Of a DNA stretch of 64,000 bases, positions 21,900 through 30,320 are shown piece after piece (the stretch's first letter is position 1; the number at the start of each line of letters is the position of its first letter). The notes beneath the pieces are model-generated. The model saw nothing but the letters and a program-made list of their open reading frames with translations, made no database searches and was not told the DNA's origin. Origin of the DNA: JALHFZ01 sp963674625 (GTDB lineage Bacteria > Synergistota > Synergistia > Synergistales > Aminobacteriaceae). The stretch is taken from NCBI GenBank assembly GCA_963674625.2, contig CAXXXO010000003.1, positions 1 to 64,000 on the forward strand, in the 5' to 3' direction. A program made the translations under genes and the position numbers.

Positions 21900-22844
21900 A
21901 TGACCGCTGCTTCATTATTTAAATCACAGAATCGAGCGGGATTGGCGCTCCACGAGGATTATTTCCGGTACGTGGAGCTGGACGGCGACCTTGGGGGGCA
22001 GAAAGTGCGCCGGAAGATTCAGGTTGCCTCGGGAGGGGCGGCAATACGAAAGGATTCTCTCTCCGACGTCGGTGCACTCGTACCGGTTCTCGAGAACCTC
22101 GCCGGCAGTCTCGGCGGAACTTTCAAGAGTCCGGTCACCCTGGGCATTCCGTCCAGGGATATTCTTATCCGCATCATTGAGGTACCCGAGATGGTTATGG
22201 AAGACGCCCGGGAAGCTCTCAAGTGGGATTTCGAGAAATTTTTTCCCTACGCCTACACGGACGCTGCCATAGACCTCGCCCGGGTGGACAACCCTGTGGC
22301 GGAAGAGGCTGGGAAGATGTCTCTTCTTGTCGCCGCCTGCCGCCTCAGGACTGTTGAGTCCCTCATGCGGGTTGCTTCGAACGTGGGTATGAACCTGGCG
22401 GCCATCGAACCCATCAACATTGCCCTGTTCCGCTCCGCTCTTGGTCCCGTATCGGCCTACGCAAACGGGTACCTCGCCATCTTCGCCGAAAAGGACGTGA
22501 CCCAGATCGTTCTGGGGTACAAGGACAACGGCATTCTCTACCGCACATCCATGATCGAAATCCCGACGAACGACGAAGGAACCAGGGATTACGCCCCACT
22601 TGTTCGTGAGATCGTTAATACGCTTAACTTCGTGAAAAACCAGTATCGTGACCTGGTTGTCGATGTGCTTATGGTGGGAGGAGGCTACGGAATGGACAGC
22701 GGTCTGCAGCAGGCTCTCGAGGCGGCTACCGGACTCAAGACGCTGAAGCTGAACGTCTGGGAGACCTGGGGGATGACCATGCCCGAGGACGGAGGCAGCG
22801 GATGGGAAGCGGCCATCGGACTGGCGGTGAGAGACCTGTCATGA
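21900..22844 (+). CDS. pilM: Type IV pilus assembly ATPase-fold protein PilM
   Basis: Cytoplasmic actin-like protein that binds the N terminus of PilN and links the alignment complex. ATG 21900 follows GGAGGGGAAGG; an AT-rich gap of 83 bases upstream may hold a promoter. The 314-residue product has LALHEDYFRYVEL near the start, an IPEVPEMVMEDAREALKWDFEKFFP region (family core, shown in part as EALKWDFEKFFPY), and VLMVGGGYGMDSGLQQALE near the C terminus, all typical of PilM. It overlaps pilN at ATGA. Confidence 0.9.
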   Translation: MTAASLFKSQNRAGLALHEDYFRYVELDGDLGGQKVRRKIQVASGGAAIRKDSLSDVGALVPVLENLAGSLGGTFKSPVTLGIPSRDILIRIIEVPEMVMEDAREALKWDFEKFFPYAYTDAAIDLARVDNPVAEEAGKMSLLVAACRLRTVESLMRVASNVGMNLAAIEPINIALFRSALGPVSAYANGYLAIFAEKDVTQIVLGYKDNGILYRTSMIEIPTNDEGTRDYAPLVREIVNTLNFVKNQYRDLVVDVLMVGGGYGMDSGLQQALEAATGLKTLKLNVWETWGMTMPEDGGSGWEAAIGLAVRDLS

Positions 22845-23434
22845 AAGTAAAACTTGACCTGCGCCCCAGGTACCTTCTCGAATCAAGCAGAAAAAAACTG
22901 AATGCGGCCAGGGTACTTCTTCTCTCCCTCTTCCTGGCCTTTCTCCTTGTCGGCGGCACCACCCTGGGGCTCAGTTTCATGAAAGTCCGGTCCATGCAAT
23001 CGGAAGCGGCCATGGTGAGCGACCAGGTGTCCATTCAGAAAACCCAGAACAAGAAGATGGCGTTAGAGATCACGCGGCTCTCCGACATCGAAAAGGTCTA
23101 CGATTCCGCACTGAAACTTCTCGATGACGAACTGCCCGCTCTTGAGTTCGTGAACGCCGTGGAAACCTCCCTCCCCCTGGGGGTCTGGCTCGAATCCATA
23201 ACTATTCTTCCGGGAAAGGCGACTCTTAAAGGAAAATCCTGGGTGGAGAGCGATGTGGTGGAATTCGCCAAGGGGCTTCTCGATTCGGGGGTCGTCGCAA
23301 CGGTGGATTTTCCCGTGACCACGAGAATCGAAAAGGATAAGGAATCCATGGTTGACTTCACCCTCTCCTGCCTTCTTAGGGACATTGCGGCAGTAGCCGC
23401 TCATTCGGACAAAAAAGGTGGGGTGGCTCAATGA
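22841..23434 (+). CDS. pilN: Type IV pilus alignment protein PilN
   Basis: Bitopic inner-membrane protein. It starts MKVKLDLRPRYLLE, resembling the conserved short cytoplasmic segment (INLLP-like) that PilM grips. A single transmembrane helix (about 24-46) is followed by a coiled coil and a ferredoxin-like periplasmic domain with SLPLGVWLESITI. The 197-residue length is normal. ATGA overlap with pilM and with pilO indicates tight coupling. Confidence 0.85.
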   Translation: MKVKLDLRPRYLLESSRKKLNAARVLLLSLFLAFLLVGGTTLGLSFMKVRSMQSEAAMVSDQVSIQKTQNKKMALEITRLSDIEKVYDSALKLLDDELPALEFVNAVETSLPLGVWLESITILPGKATLKGKSWVESDVVEFAKGLLDSGVVATVDFPVTTRIEKDKESMVDFTLSCLLRDIAAVAAHSDKKGGVAQ

Positions 23435-23934
23435 ACACTGCGGGACGCAGGGACGGACTGTGGTTTTTTCTTTTTTTATTGGTTGTGGGCGGCCTTGCCT
23501 GGGGACAGGATTATTTCATCAACGAGATGACAACACTGAGGAATTCCATTTATGACCTCAAAAGGGAGAGCATGATCCTCGAACAGCAGGCGAAGGAGCA
23601 GATGCGCCAGATCGAGGTCTACAAGAAGGCCATCGCCAGCCTCGAGAAGTACCAGCTCGGCATTCCTCAGAACGAGGTGGACTTCTACGCATGGGTTCAG
23701 CAGGAACTCACGAAAAACGGAGTCCGAAGCAATGTGGTGAAGCCCATCCCCTCCGCCGGCGGGCGGAGCGGCGTTCAGATCGATTTCGAGGGGCCTTATT
23801 ATTCCTTTGTCCGGACCCTTGCGGACTGGCGCAATCTGAAAGTTGCCGTACGGGTGTCTTCCGTGACCCTGAATTCTGTGGATGATGTGAACGCGAAGGG
23901 TGTCGCGGTCATTCAGTCCGTGCTGAAGAAGTAG
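23431..23934 (+). CDS. pilO: Type IV pilus alignment protein PilO
   Basis: Partner of PilN. One N-terminal membrane helix (WFFLFLLVVGGLAWG) leads into a coiled coil (about 35-65, RESMILEQQAKEQMRQIEVYKK) and a small periplasmic domain containing VQIDFEGPYYSFVRTLADW, the PilO-type fold. 167 residues. It overlaps pilN by 4 bases and precedes the PilP-like gene by 10. Sequence is diverged, so the call leans on order and topology. Confidence 0.8.
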   Translation: MNTAGRRDGLWFFLFLLVVGGLAWGQDYFINEMTTLRNSIYDLKRESMILEQQAKEQMRQIEVYKKAIASLEKYQLGIPQNEVDFYAWVQQELTKNGVRSNVVKPIPSAGGRSGVQIDFEGPYYSFVRTLADWRNLKVAVRVSSVTLNSVDDVNAKGVAVIQSVLKK

Positions 23935-23944
23935 GTGAGCCGCA

Positions 23945-24565
23945 ATGGTCGATGATCTTCACAACAATGAATCCTTCGGTACCCGCCTTGTGGCGGGGGA
24001 GGGGGGCTATCGCCTTCTTCGGTTTCTCGTGGTGCTTTTTCTTTTCGCCGGAACCGCCTGGTCGGGATACCTCTTCAAGCAGTTTCTCGATCTGTCGAAA
24101 GAGGAGACTATCAACATCCCGCCTTTAGCGAGCCAGGCGGGGAAAGATTCTCAGCGTCTCGATACCCTCATCGCCAATTTTAAAGAGGCTGTCGATACCC
24201 GGGAGAACAGCCTGACCCTGGCCTCGGCCGTGGCCGACGCCTCCCGCCAGCCATTCGTCGCCACCGCAAAGGCTGCGCCGGCGGCAGAAAAGGTGCCGGA
24301 AGGTACAGTGGCTGTGGCGAACGACGACAGAACCATTCCGACCTTTGTTCAGGAAAAGATCCCGCCGATTATGTTTGTGCGGGCCATCATGGTTGCGGGA
24401 AAGCAGACCATGGCCATCATGGATATTGAAGGCGTGGGGAACGGGATTATCGTGCGCAGCGGCTACGGCTTCAACAACGGCGAGGGGAAAATAGTCCGCA
24501 TCGCTCCCGACAAGGTGACCATCCGCTGGTCGGGAAAGAATCTGGACATCGCTCCGGGACTCTAG
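23945..24565 (+). CDS. PilP-like bitopic protein of the pilus alignment complex
   Basis: A 206-residue protein with a membrane helix at about 25-47 (LLRFLVVLFLFAGTAWSGYLF), an Ala/Pro-rich linker, and a C-terminal beta domain of about 70 residues with GYGFNNGEGKIVRIAPDKVTI. That last domain resembles the HR/PilP-GspC fold that docks on the secretin. PilP is usually a lipoprotein, whereas this one is anchored by a helix as in GspC. Position between pilO and pilQ is that of PilP. Homology itself is not proven by eye. Confidence 0.65.
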   Translation: MVDDLHNNESFGTRLVAGEGGYRLLRFLVVLFLFAGTAWSGYLFKQFLDLSKEETINIPPLASQAGKDSQRLDTLIANFKEAVDTRENSLTLASAVADASRQPFVATAKAAPAAEKVPEGTVAVANDDRTIPTFVQEKIPPIMFVRAIMVAGKQTMAIMDIEGVGNGIIVRSGYGFNNGEGKIVRIAPDKVTIRWSGKNLDIAPGL

Positions 24566-24581
24566 AGGGGGATTTTACAAT

Positions 24582-26318
24582 ATGAAGACAGTGTCGAAAT
24601 TCGTTTTTCTTCTTTTTATCGCGCTCATTATCTCCTGCCCTGCCGCTCTTGCGGCGGATACTGCAAAGGAAAACCCGTGGAAAGACCTTCCTCCCATCGG
24701 CGGGCTGATGGTGCGGCAGATCGGGTCCGACGGCATCATCGTGGAACTGATGGGCTCTTCCCTCCCGCTGCCTGAGGTGGATACCCTCGCTCCGGACATT
24801 GTGACCTTCAGCCTTCCGGGCAGCTACCTCCCCTCGGGAAAATGGGAGAGGGACTTCAACCTTCCCCTCGCAGGACTTGTGAAAGCAAGGCAGGACGAGA
24901 ACCGGGTCGTCTTCACCATGAAGGTGAACAGGCCCGTCATTCTCAAGAAGCTCGATGGAACTCCCCCGGCGAACAAATATGTCTTCCGTTTTTCCACCTC
25001 CGACTACGTCGCGAGGGAGAACGTCCAGGCAGATCTTCTTGCCCCGGTCGCCCCGGTTGCCTCCGTTCCCGGAGACCCCTTCACGAAGACGACTCCCGTC
25101 ACCCTCGATCTGAGGGATGTGGAGCTGCGGGACGTCTTCCGGATGCTCGGTGCCTATACGAACATGAATATAGTTGCAGACCCCTCCGTACCCAACACCA
25201 TGGTGACCATGTCACTGAAGTCTGTTCCTCTCAATGAGGCCCTGGGGTACCTCATGCGGATGTACGACATGTCCTACGCCATCATGGGGAAGACAATCAT
25301 CATCGGCACGCCCGACAGCCTGGGGAAGACCACGGGGAAGGAATCCACCCGCCAGTTCAAAATCGCATACGCCGATATGAAGGCCGTCGCGGGGCTGCTT
25401 ACAGGACTTACAGGGGTGAACAAGGTCGTGGTGGACGAGCGCCTCCGGACTGTTTACGTCACGGGCAGGACCGATCAGTTCTTCGACGTGGAGAAAGTCC
25501 TGCAGCATATCGACCACCCCGGGCGGCAGGTCATGCTGCAGGCCCGGATCATCGAGGTGACCGACAGCGGCAAGGAACAGCTCGAGTCGATCATAGATGC
25601 TGTCTACGAGCAGTGGTGGTTCAACTACAGCTCCGCGGGAGCGGGGCTCGGCTATGTCTATGCCGACCAGCCGGCCAACTACAACCCCGTCACGGGTGAC
25701 AACCGGTCGGCTCCTCTTGCCCCCATTACCGGAGGCGGACTGAAGAACATTGCCACCAACAGCCTGACGAAGATGCTCGATCTAGGACTGAAGAGCCTCA
25801 TCACGAAGAACAAGGGCAAGGTCCTGGCTGATCCTTCCATCATAACCATCGACGGCCAAAAGGCCGTCATCAAACTCGTGGAGAACTATCCCTACATCTC
25901 CGAACGGGACGAAGCGGGCAACCCGACCTGGAATGAAAAGGAAGTGGGGCCGATCCTCGAGTTCACGCCCCTTGTTGGCCGGGACGGCATGGTTACCATT
26001 ACCCTGAAGATCGAGACGGGCGAGATCATCGGAACCTACCGCGGTCAGGCCGGGGAGGAATTCCCCCAGACCACGAACCGCCAGGTGAACACGGTGATCA
26101 GGGTGCGGGACGGAGAACCCTTCGTGGTGGGCGGTCTCTACAAGGACCAGGAGAAGACGGAAAATCACCGGGTTCCCCTTCTGAGCGATATTCCTCTTCT
26201 GGGCGAACTCTTCAAGTTCAAGTCGAGCTCCCGGGACAAGACAGAGGTCGCCATGATCGTGATCCCCTACGTTCTCGACATTCCGGACACCACAGTTGAA
26301 AAAATCGTCCTGAAATAG
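24582..26318 (+). CDS. pilQ: Type IV pilus secretin PilQ
   Basis: Outer-membrane channel for the pilus. A signal peptide (FVFLLFIALIISCPAALAA) is followed by an AMIN-like domain (about 45-140), a secretin_N/STN domain with DVELRDVFRMLGAYTNMNIVADPSV (core LRDVFRMLGAYTNMNIV), a second N domain, and the secretin core (about 390-570) with VLADPSIITIDGQKA, a DGEPFVVGGLYKD segment and the signature VPLLSDIPLLGELFK. 578 residues. It is the last gene of the locus and is followed by a strong terminator. Confidence 0.95.
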   Translation: MKTVSKFVFLLFIALIISCPAALAADTAKENPWKDLPPIGGLMVRQIGSDGIIVELMGSSLPLPEVDTLAPDIVTFSLPGSYLPSGKWERDFNLPLAGLVKARQDENRVVFTMKVNRPVILKKLDGTPPANKYVFRFSTSDYVARENVQADLLAPVAPVASVPGDPFTKTTPVTLDLRDVELRDVFRMLGAYTNMNIVADPSVPNTMVTMSLKSVPLNEALGYLMRMYDMSYAIMGKTIIIGTPDSLGKTTGKESTRQFKIAYADMKAVAGLLTGLTGVNKVVVDERLRTVYVTGRTDQFFDVEKVLQHIDHPGRQVMLQARIIEVTDSGKEQLESIIDAVYEQWWFNYSSAGAGLGYVYADQPANYNPVTGDNRSAPLAPITGGGLKNIATNSLTKMLDLGLKSLITKNKGKVLADPSIITIDGQKAVIKLVENYPYISERDEAGNPTWNEKEVGPILEFTPLVGRDGMVTITLKIETGEIIGTYRGQAGEEFPQTTNRQVNTVIRVRDGEPFVVGGLYKDQEKTENHRVPLLSDIPLLGELFKFKSSSRDKTEVAMIVIPYVLDIPDTTVEKIVLK

Positions 26319-26328
26319 ATCTGCAGCA

Positions 26329-26362
26329 GGCCCCCCCTTTGCGCTCGGGGGGCCTTTTTTTT
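26329..26362 (+). terminator. Rho-independent terminator after pilQ
   Basis: GGCCCCCC and GGGGGGCC form a GC stem with a loop of about 10 bases, followed by eight T residues. This marks the end of the pilus transcription unit. Confidence 0.93.
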
Positions 26363-26374
26363 GTACGCCCTCGG

Positions 26375-26403
26375 TGGCAGAAGATCATGCTTGCCTGTAT
26401 AAT
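26375..26403 (+). promoter_or_regulatory. Promoter of efp
   Basis: A consensus TATAAT at 26398-26403 lies 17 bases after TGGCAG (26375-26380), a weak -35. It is located between the pilQ terminator and efp, 37 bases ahead of the start codon. Confidence 0.6.
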
Positions 26404-26439
26404 GTGACAGTTTTCAGCTGATTTCGGGAGGTAGGAAAT

Positions 26440-27030
26440 ATGGCACAAGTTGTGGATACGTCCGATTTTTACCCGGGTTTGAAAATCCGCTGGCAGGAAG
26501 GCATCTGGGAAGTTCTCGAGTTTCAGCATCACAAAATGGGCCGCGGAGGGGCGACGGTTCGGACGAAAATGCGGAATGTCGATTCGGGATCGACTATTGA
26601 ATATTCTTTCCGGTCGGGGGAAAAGTTCGAGCGGATCATCTACGAGGACAAGCCGGCCCAGTTCAGCTACATGAGCGGCGACGACTACATTTTCATGGAT
26701 CTCGCCACCTACGACGAAATGCCCATCTCCCGGGAGGTCCTCGGAGACGTGGCCAACTATCTCGTGGACAATCTCGAGGTGCAGATAGAGTTCTTCGAGG
26801 GCAAAATCATGGGCATCGAAATGCCGAAGAGCGTGGAGCTCCGGGTTACGGACACCCCTCCCGGCTTCAGAGGAGACACGGTCTCCAGCAGCGGCAAGCC
26901 TGCGACCCTCGAGACGGGGATCACCATCACCGTTCCCCTTTTTATCAACGTGGATGATACAATAATTGTGGATACCCGGACAGGGCAATATATTGAACGG
27001 GGAAAAAAACAGGAAGAGAGAAGGGGGTAG
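26440..27030 (+). CDS. efp: Elongation factor P
   Basis: Relieves ribosome stalling at polyproline motifs. The start ATG follows GGGAGGTAGG. The 196-residue protein has the usual KOW-like domain I, two OB domains and a C-terminal ITVPLFINVDDTIIVDTRTGQYIER signature (core VPLFINVDDTIIVDTRTGQY). The domain I loop reads HHKMGRGGA, so the tip residue that contacts the CCA end is Arg35 where E. coli has modified Lys34. Lys32 lies three residues before. Arg-tipped EF-P is rhamnosylated by EarP in some bacteria; no earP is in the window. The first gene of a housekeeping run. Confidence 0.96.
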   Translation: MAQVVDTSDFYPGLKIRWQEGIWEVLEFQHHKMGRGGATVRTKMRNVDSGSTIEYSFRSGEKFERIIYEDKPAQFSYMSGDDYIFMDLATYDEMPISREVLGDVANYLVDNLEVQIEFFEGKIMGIEMPKSVELRVTDTPPGFRGDTVSSSGKPATLETGITITVPLFINVDDTIIVDTRTGQYIERGKKQEERRG

Positions 27031-27035
27031 TTGAT

Positions 27036-27464
27036 ATGAGCGCACGGGAAAAAATTGCCTATCTCAAGGGATTGCTCGACGGCCTCGGACCTGCCAAGGA
27101 CGAGGGGCAGAACAAGATTTTCGGAGCCATGGTAGACGCTCTCGAAGCCCTTTCTCTTGAAGTGGATGAACATGGAGAACTTCTCGAGGAACAGCGGGAA
27201 CTCTACGAGGATCTGGCGGATGACTGCGCCCTCCTCGACGAGGACCTCGATTCCATGGAGAGAGTTTTCGCAGAGTTCATGGGCGAAGGGGACGACGAAG
27301 ACGACGATGATGATGACGAGGACGGCGACTTCGACGAGAGTTATGTCTCCGTGACCTGTCCCTCCTGCGGTTATGTCTTTTATTATCAGCCCGAGGAATA
27401 TGAAGGAGACGAAAAACTTCAGTGCCCGGGCTGCGGAAAGGAATTTGAGCAGCAGAACCAGTAA
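27036..27464 (+). CDS. CD1247 N-terminal domain protein with zinc ribbon
   Basis: A 142-residue protein of unknown role. The N terminus (SAREKIAYLKGLLDGLG) matches the CD1247-type domain common in Firmicutes, followed by an acidic coiled coil and a run of Asp/Glu (about 86-100). The C terminus is a zinc ribbon with two CxxC pairs, CPSCGY and CPGCGK. It starts 5 bases after efp and precedes an Asp23 gene. Family members often sit in such efp/asp23/nusB neighbourhoods, hinting at a link to translation or envelope physiology; that is inference. Confidence 0.75.
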   Translation: MSAREKIAYLKGLLDGLGPAKDEGQNKIFGAMVDALEALSLEVDEHGELLEEQRELYEDLADDCALLDEDLDSMERVFAEFMGEGDDEDDDDDDEDGDFDESYVSVTCPSCGYVFYYQPEEYEGDEKLQCPGCGKEFEQQNQ

Positions 27465-27497
27465 AACTCCACAAAGGTCAGGAAGGGAGGTCTCGTA

Positions 27498-28064
27498 ATG
27501 GATGAGTTGTACAAGGACCAGGAAGCGGAAGTGGTGGTCGAAGCAGAACCTGAAACCGAACCTGCCGAGCCGGGAAGTACGGCCGGGACTGCCGAGCCTG
27601 AAACACCCCCTGTCAGCGGAACCGTCCATATCAGCGAAGACGTAATAATGGAGCTTGCGAAGAAAACCTTGTCCTCCATTGCAGGCGTCCAGCCGGCCAG
27701 CCAGGGCATTGCGTCGAAGCTCGGAATCGGAAGAAAAGCCAGCGACGGCATCCGGGTTTCCGTGGAGGACAAAACTCCCCCAGCAGCGACGATCGATGTG
27801 TATATTCTGGTGAAGTACGGCCTGCGAATTCCTGACGTGGCGTGGGATGTTCAGGAGTCCATCAAAAACAGCCTCGAAGAGTTTACCGGCTATTCCGTTC
27901 GGGCCGTGAACATCAATGTCCAGGGTATTTACTTCCAGGAGAGAACCCCTGAGCCCTTTGCAGAGACCCATCCCGAGGAAGAGAAAACCCCGGAGCCGAC
28001 ACCTTCTTCCGAGAGGTCTCCTGAGACGGATAAACCCTTCCCGCCCGATATGGAACAGCTCTGA
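27498..28064 (+). CDS. Asp23/Gls24 family protein (DUF322)
   Basis: An Asp23-like protein of 188 residues. The first 40 residues are an acidic, Pro/Glu-rich tail. Residues about 42-150 form the Asp23 domain: GTVHISEDVIMELAKKTLSSIAGV, then GIRVSVED, IDVYILVKYGLRIPDVAWDVQESIK and the closing VRAVNINVQGIYF. A second Pro/Glu-rich tail ends the protein. In Gram-positives Asp23 binds the membrane via AmaP, and a related protein commonly lies upstream of nusB, as here. A hairpin terminator follows within 20 bases. Confidence 0.88.
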   Translation: MDELYKDQEAEVVVEAEPETEPAEPGSTAGTAEPETPPVSGTVHISEDVIMELAKKTLSSIAGVQPASQGIASKLGIGRKASDGIRVSVEDKTPPAATIDVYILVKYGLRIPDVAWDVQESIKNSLEEFTGYSVRAVNINVQGIYFQERTPEPFAETHPEEEKTPEPTPSSERSPETDKPFPPDMEQL

Positions 28065-28080
28065 CGATGGACCTTGAGAG

Positions 28081-28113
28081 GGCTACCCGTCCGTCAGGAC
28101 GGGCGGCCTTTTT
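28081..28113 (+). terminator. Hairpin with T-run between the asp23-like and downstream genes
   Basis: CCCGTCC and GGACGGG with a GTCA loop, extended by GGC/GCC, then TTTTT. It would attenuate transcription into the gene starting 20 bases later. Confidence 0.75.
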
Positions 28114-28132
28114 CTGAACAGGGGTGGTCGAA

Positions 28133-28615
28133 ATGTACCTATTCTGGATAAAGAACTCTCTGGGCACCATCTCTCTTTCCCGGAGCGGTTTGACCGAATT
28201 CGTGAATTCTCTCCTGATGACGCCCTATAAGTGCACCCATCTTTCTCTCTCTGCCGGGGAGGGGATTGTGTACCTTGTGGTCGGACTTCCGAAGGAGAGC
28301 AACTCCCTGGAGATGGATATGGTCGAGACCCGCCTGAAGGAAGCGATGGACAGGATGGGTCTTTCTGCGCGCATTTCCTGGGCCGAGACGGAGAAGACCG
28401 CCTACGAGGGGCACGAAGGTCTGCCGGCCCTCATAAAAAAACCCGTGGTGTGGGCCCTCTGGGCAGCGGGATGCACTGTCCTCATTCTCGACGGTCTGGG
28501 AACCCTTTTCTGGGCTCTTCTCTGGGGCGGAATTTTTTACTGGGGGGCGGGATTTCTTCAGTCCGACAGAGGCAAAAGACTGCTGAACAAGATACGAGGT
28601 ACGACTGGGAGGTAA
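28133..28615 (+). CDS. Small membrane protein of unknown function
   Basis: ATG 28133 follows AGGGGTGG. The 160-residue product has a soluble N-terminal part of about 100 residues (MYLFWIKNSLGTISLSRSGL) and two predicted membrane spans at about 104-145 (VVWALWAAGCTVLIL and FWALLWGGIFYWGAGF), ending in a basic tail. I do not recognise it. The place between an Asp23-like gene and nusB is where AmaP-like or DUF2273 membrane partners of Asp23 occur in Firmicutes, so a membrane anchor for the Asp23 protein is possible, but no sequence match supports that. Confidence 0.6.
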   Translation: MYLFWIKNSLGTISLSRSGLTEFVNSLLMTPYKCTHLSLSAGEGIVYLVVGLPKESNSLEMDMVETRLKEAMDRMGLSARISWAETEKTAYEGHEGLPALIKKPVVWALWAAGCTVLILDGLGTLFWALLWGGIFYWGAGFLQSDRGKRLLNKIRGTTGR

Positions 28616-28619
28616 TTGT

Positions 28620-29111
28620 GTGAGCCGCTCTTTTCTGCCCCAGAAGCGTCATCGGTCCCGGGAGATGGCGCTTCAAATGTTGTATTCCCTGGATCTGCGC
28701 AGGGACCAGACCATTGAGGACGCCCTCGAATTTTTCGCTGCCGAGGACGATCCTGAAATCCTGATCTACGCCCGGGATCTTGTGAAGGGTGCTTGGGAAC
28801 GGCGCAACGACATCGACAATATTATCCGTGAGCACGTCACGGGATGGCGGCCTGAACGGATGGTGGCGGTGGACCGGGCGGCACTGCGCATGGCTATTTT
28901 CGAAGGGGTCATAACCTCTCTGACCCCCGTTCCGGTGGCTATCTCCGAGGCGGTGGAGCTTGCCAAGACCTTCGGCACGGAAGAATCCGGGAAGTTCGTG
29001 AACGGCGTCCTCGGCAAGATTGTCCGGGCTCTTCCTCCCCGGGAAGAAGACGAGAAGAATTCAAAGGACCAGGAGCATGACGGAACTGAACCGGCCGATC
29101 CTCACCGTTGA
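28620..29111 (+). CDS. nusB: Transcription antitermination protein NusB
   Basis: Binds boxA RNA with NusE in antitermination of rRNA transcription. GTG 28620 lies 4 bases after the previous stop. The 163-residue all-helical protein shows RHRSREMALQMLYSLD at the N terminus, ERMVAVDRAALRMAIFE in the middle, and VAISEAVELAKTFGTEESGKFVNGVLG at the C-terminal core (key part TEESGKFVNGVLGKI). A charged tail overlaps the start of xseA by 35 bases. Confidence 0.95.
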   Translation: MSRSFLPQKRHRSREMALQMLYSLDLRRDQTIEDALEFFAAEDDPEILIYARDLVKGAWERRNDIDNIIREHVTGWRPERMVAVDRAALRMAIFEGVITSLTPVPVAISEAVELAKTFGTEESGKFVNGVLGKIVRALPPREEDEKNSKDQEHDGTEPADPHR

Positions 29112-30294
29112 CGATATAACGTCGCGCATCTCCCTTCTCTTCCTCGGCGACCCCGTTCTGAAATCTGCGGTCGTCCGGGGAGAGATCGCCGAGATAAAAA
29201 AACACACGAGCGGCCACGTCTATTTCACCCTCCTCGGCCGGGAAAGCCGCATCTCCTGCGCTCTCTTCAAAAACTACCATTCCTTCGTTCCTCAGTGGCC
29301 CAGGAACGGAGACGAAGTGGTCGCCGAGGGGGGAGTCTCGGTCTATGCTCCTCGGGGAAGCTACCAGCTCCTTGTCCGACGTCTCGTCCCCGTAGGCAAA
29401 GGCGCCGCTGACCGGGCCCGGCAGGAACTTCAGGCCCTTCTCGAAAAGGAGGGGCTCTTCGACCTGCGGCGGAAGCGCCCTCTTCCGCCCTACCCGGAGA
29501 AGGTTGCCGTGGTCACGTCCCGGACGGGGGCCGCCCTGCAGGACGTGATCTCAGTCTCGGCGGGACGGATGCCCTCCTGCCGAATTCTCGTCATACCCAC
29601 CCTTGTGCAGGGGTACGACGCCCCTGCCGAAATCGCCGAAGCCCTGGGAAAGGCGGCAAAAATACCGGATCTCGACTGCGTTATGCTTGTACGGGGAGGG
29701 GGAAGCCGGGACGATCTCCTTCCCTTTGACGACGAAAGGGTTGTCCGGGCCGTGGCGGGGTGCCCGGTTCCCCTTGTGACCGGAGTTGGGCACGAGACCG
29801 ACTCCACCCTGAGCGATCTTGCCGCAGATCTTTTCGCTCCCACGCCTTCCGCGGCCGCCGAAAGGGTCTTTCCGGACAGCCGGGATATTCTCTCCCGGCT
29901 GCGTTCCCGCAAATCCCTTGCAGAAGCCTGCGTCGAGCGGGAGATACGGAGCCTCGGGAAGGACCTTCTCTCTTTCCGGAACAGGGAAGTCCGCACTATA
30001 GAACGGATCATCGCGGGTCTTGACTCTCTTTTCCATCTCTCCGCCGCCCGCCTCACTGCGGGGACATCGGGCCGGATTGCCGCCTTCAGCGAACGCCTCG
30101 CCTCCTGCTCCGCAAGCCTTAGTTCCCTCTCTCCCCGGAAGGTCTTCGACCGGGGGTATATCCTCTGCGAGAAGGGCGGTTTTCCCGTGCACTCGGCGGG
30201 CAGGATATTCCCCGGGGACGAAGTGCGGCTGCGCTTCCTGGACGGCGACGCTCTTGCGGAAGTCCGGGCTGTTCATCAGAAGGAAAGAGAGTAG
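29077..30294 (+). CDS. xseA: Exodeoxyribonuclease VII large subunit
   Basis: Catalytic subunit of the single-strand DNA exonuclease ExoVII. ATG 29077 follows AGGAGC; an earlier in-frame start at 29020 lies deep in nusB and was rejected. 405 residues: an N-terminal OB fold (VRGEIAEIKKHTSGHVYFTL), then VAVVTSRTGAALQDV, a VRGGGSRDDLLPFDDE core, VTGVGHETDSTLSDLAADL and a C-terminal coiled coil with KVFDRGYIL. The usual partner gene xseB does not follow; mtnA does. Confidence 0.95.
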   Translation: MTELNRPILTVDDITSRISLLFLGDPVLKSAVVRGEIAEIKKHTSGHVYFTLLGRESRISCALFKNYHSFVPQWPRNGDEVVAEGGVSVYAPRGSYQLLVRRLVPVGKGAADRARQELQALLEKEGLFDLRRKRPLPPYPEKVAVVTSRTGAALQDVISVSAGRMPSCRILVIPTLVQGYDAPAEIAEALGKAAKIPDLDCVMLVRGGGSRDDLLPFDDERVVRAVAGCPVPLVTGVGHETDSTLSDLAADLFAPTPSAAAERVFPDSRDILSRLRSRKSLAEACVEREIRSLGKDLLSFRNREVRTIERIIAGLDSLFHLSAARLTAGTSGRIAAFSERLASCSASLSSLSPRKVFDRGYILCEKGGFPVHSAGRIFPGDEVRLRFLDGDALAEVRAVHQKERE

Positions 30295-30320
30295 TCGCCC
30301 GTTTTTTGAGGAGGATTTTC

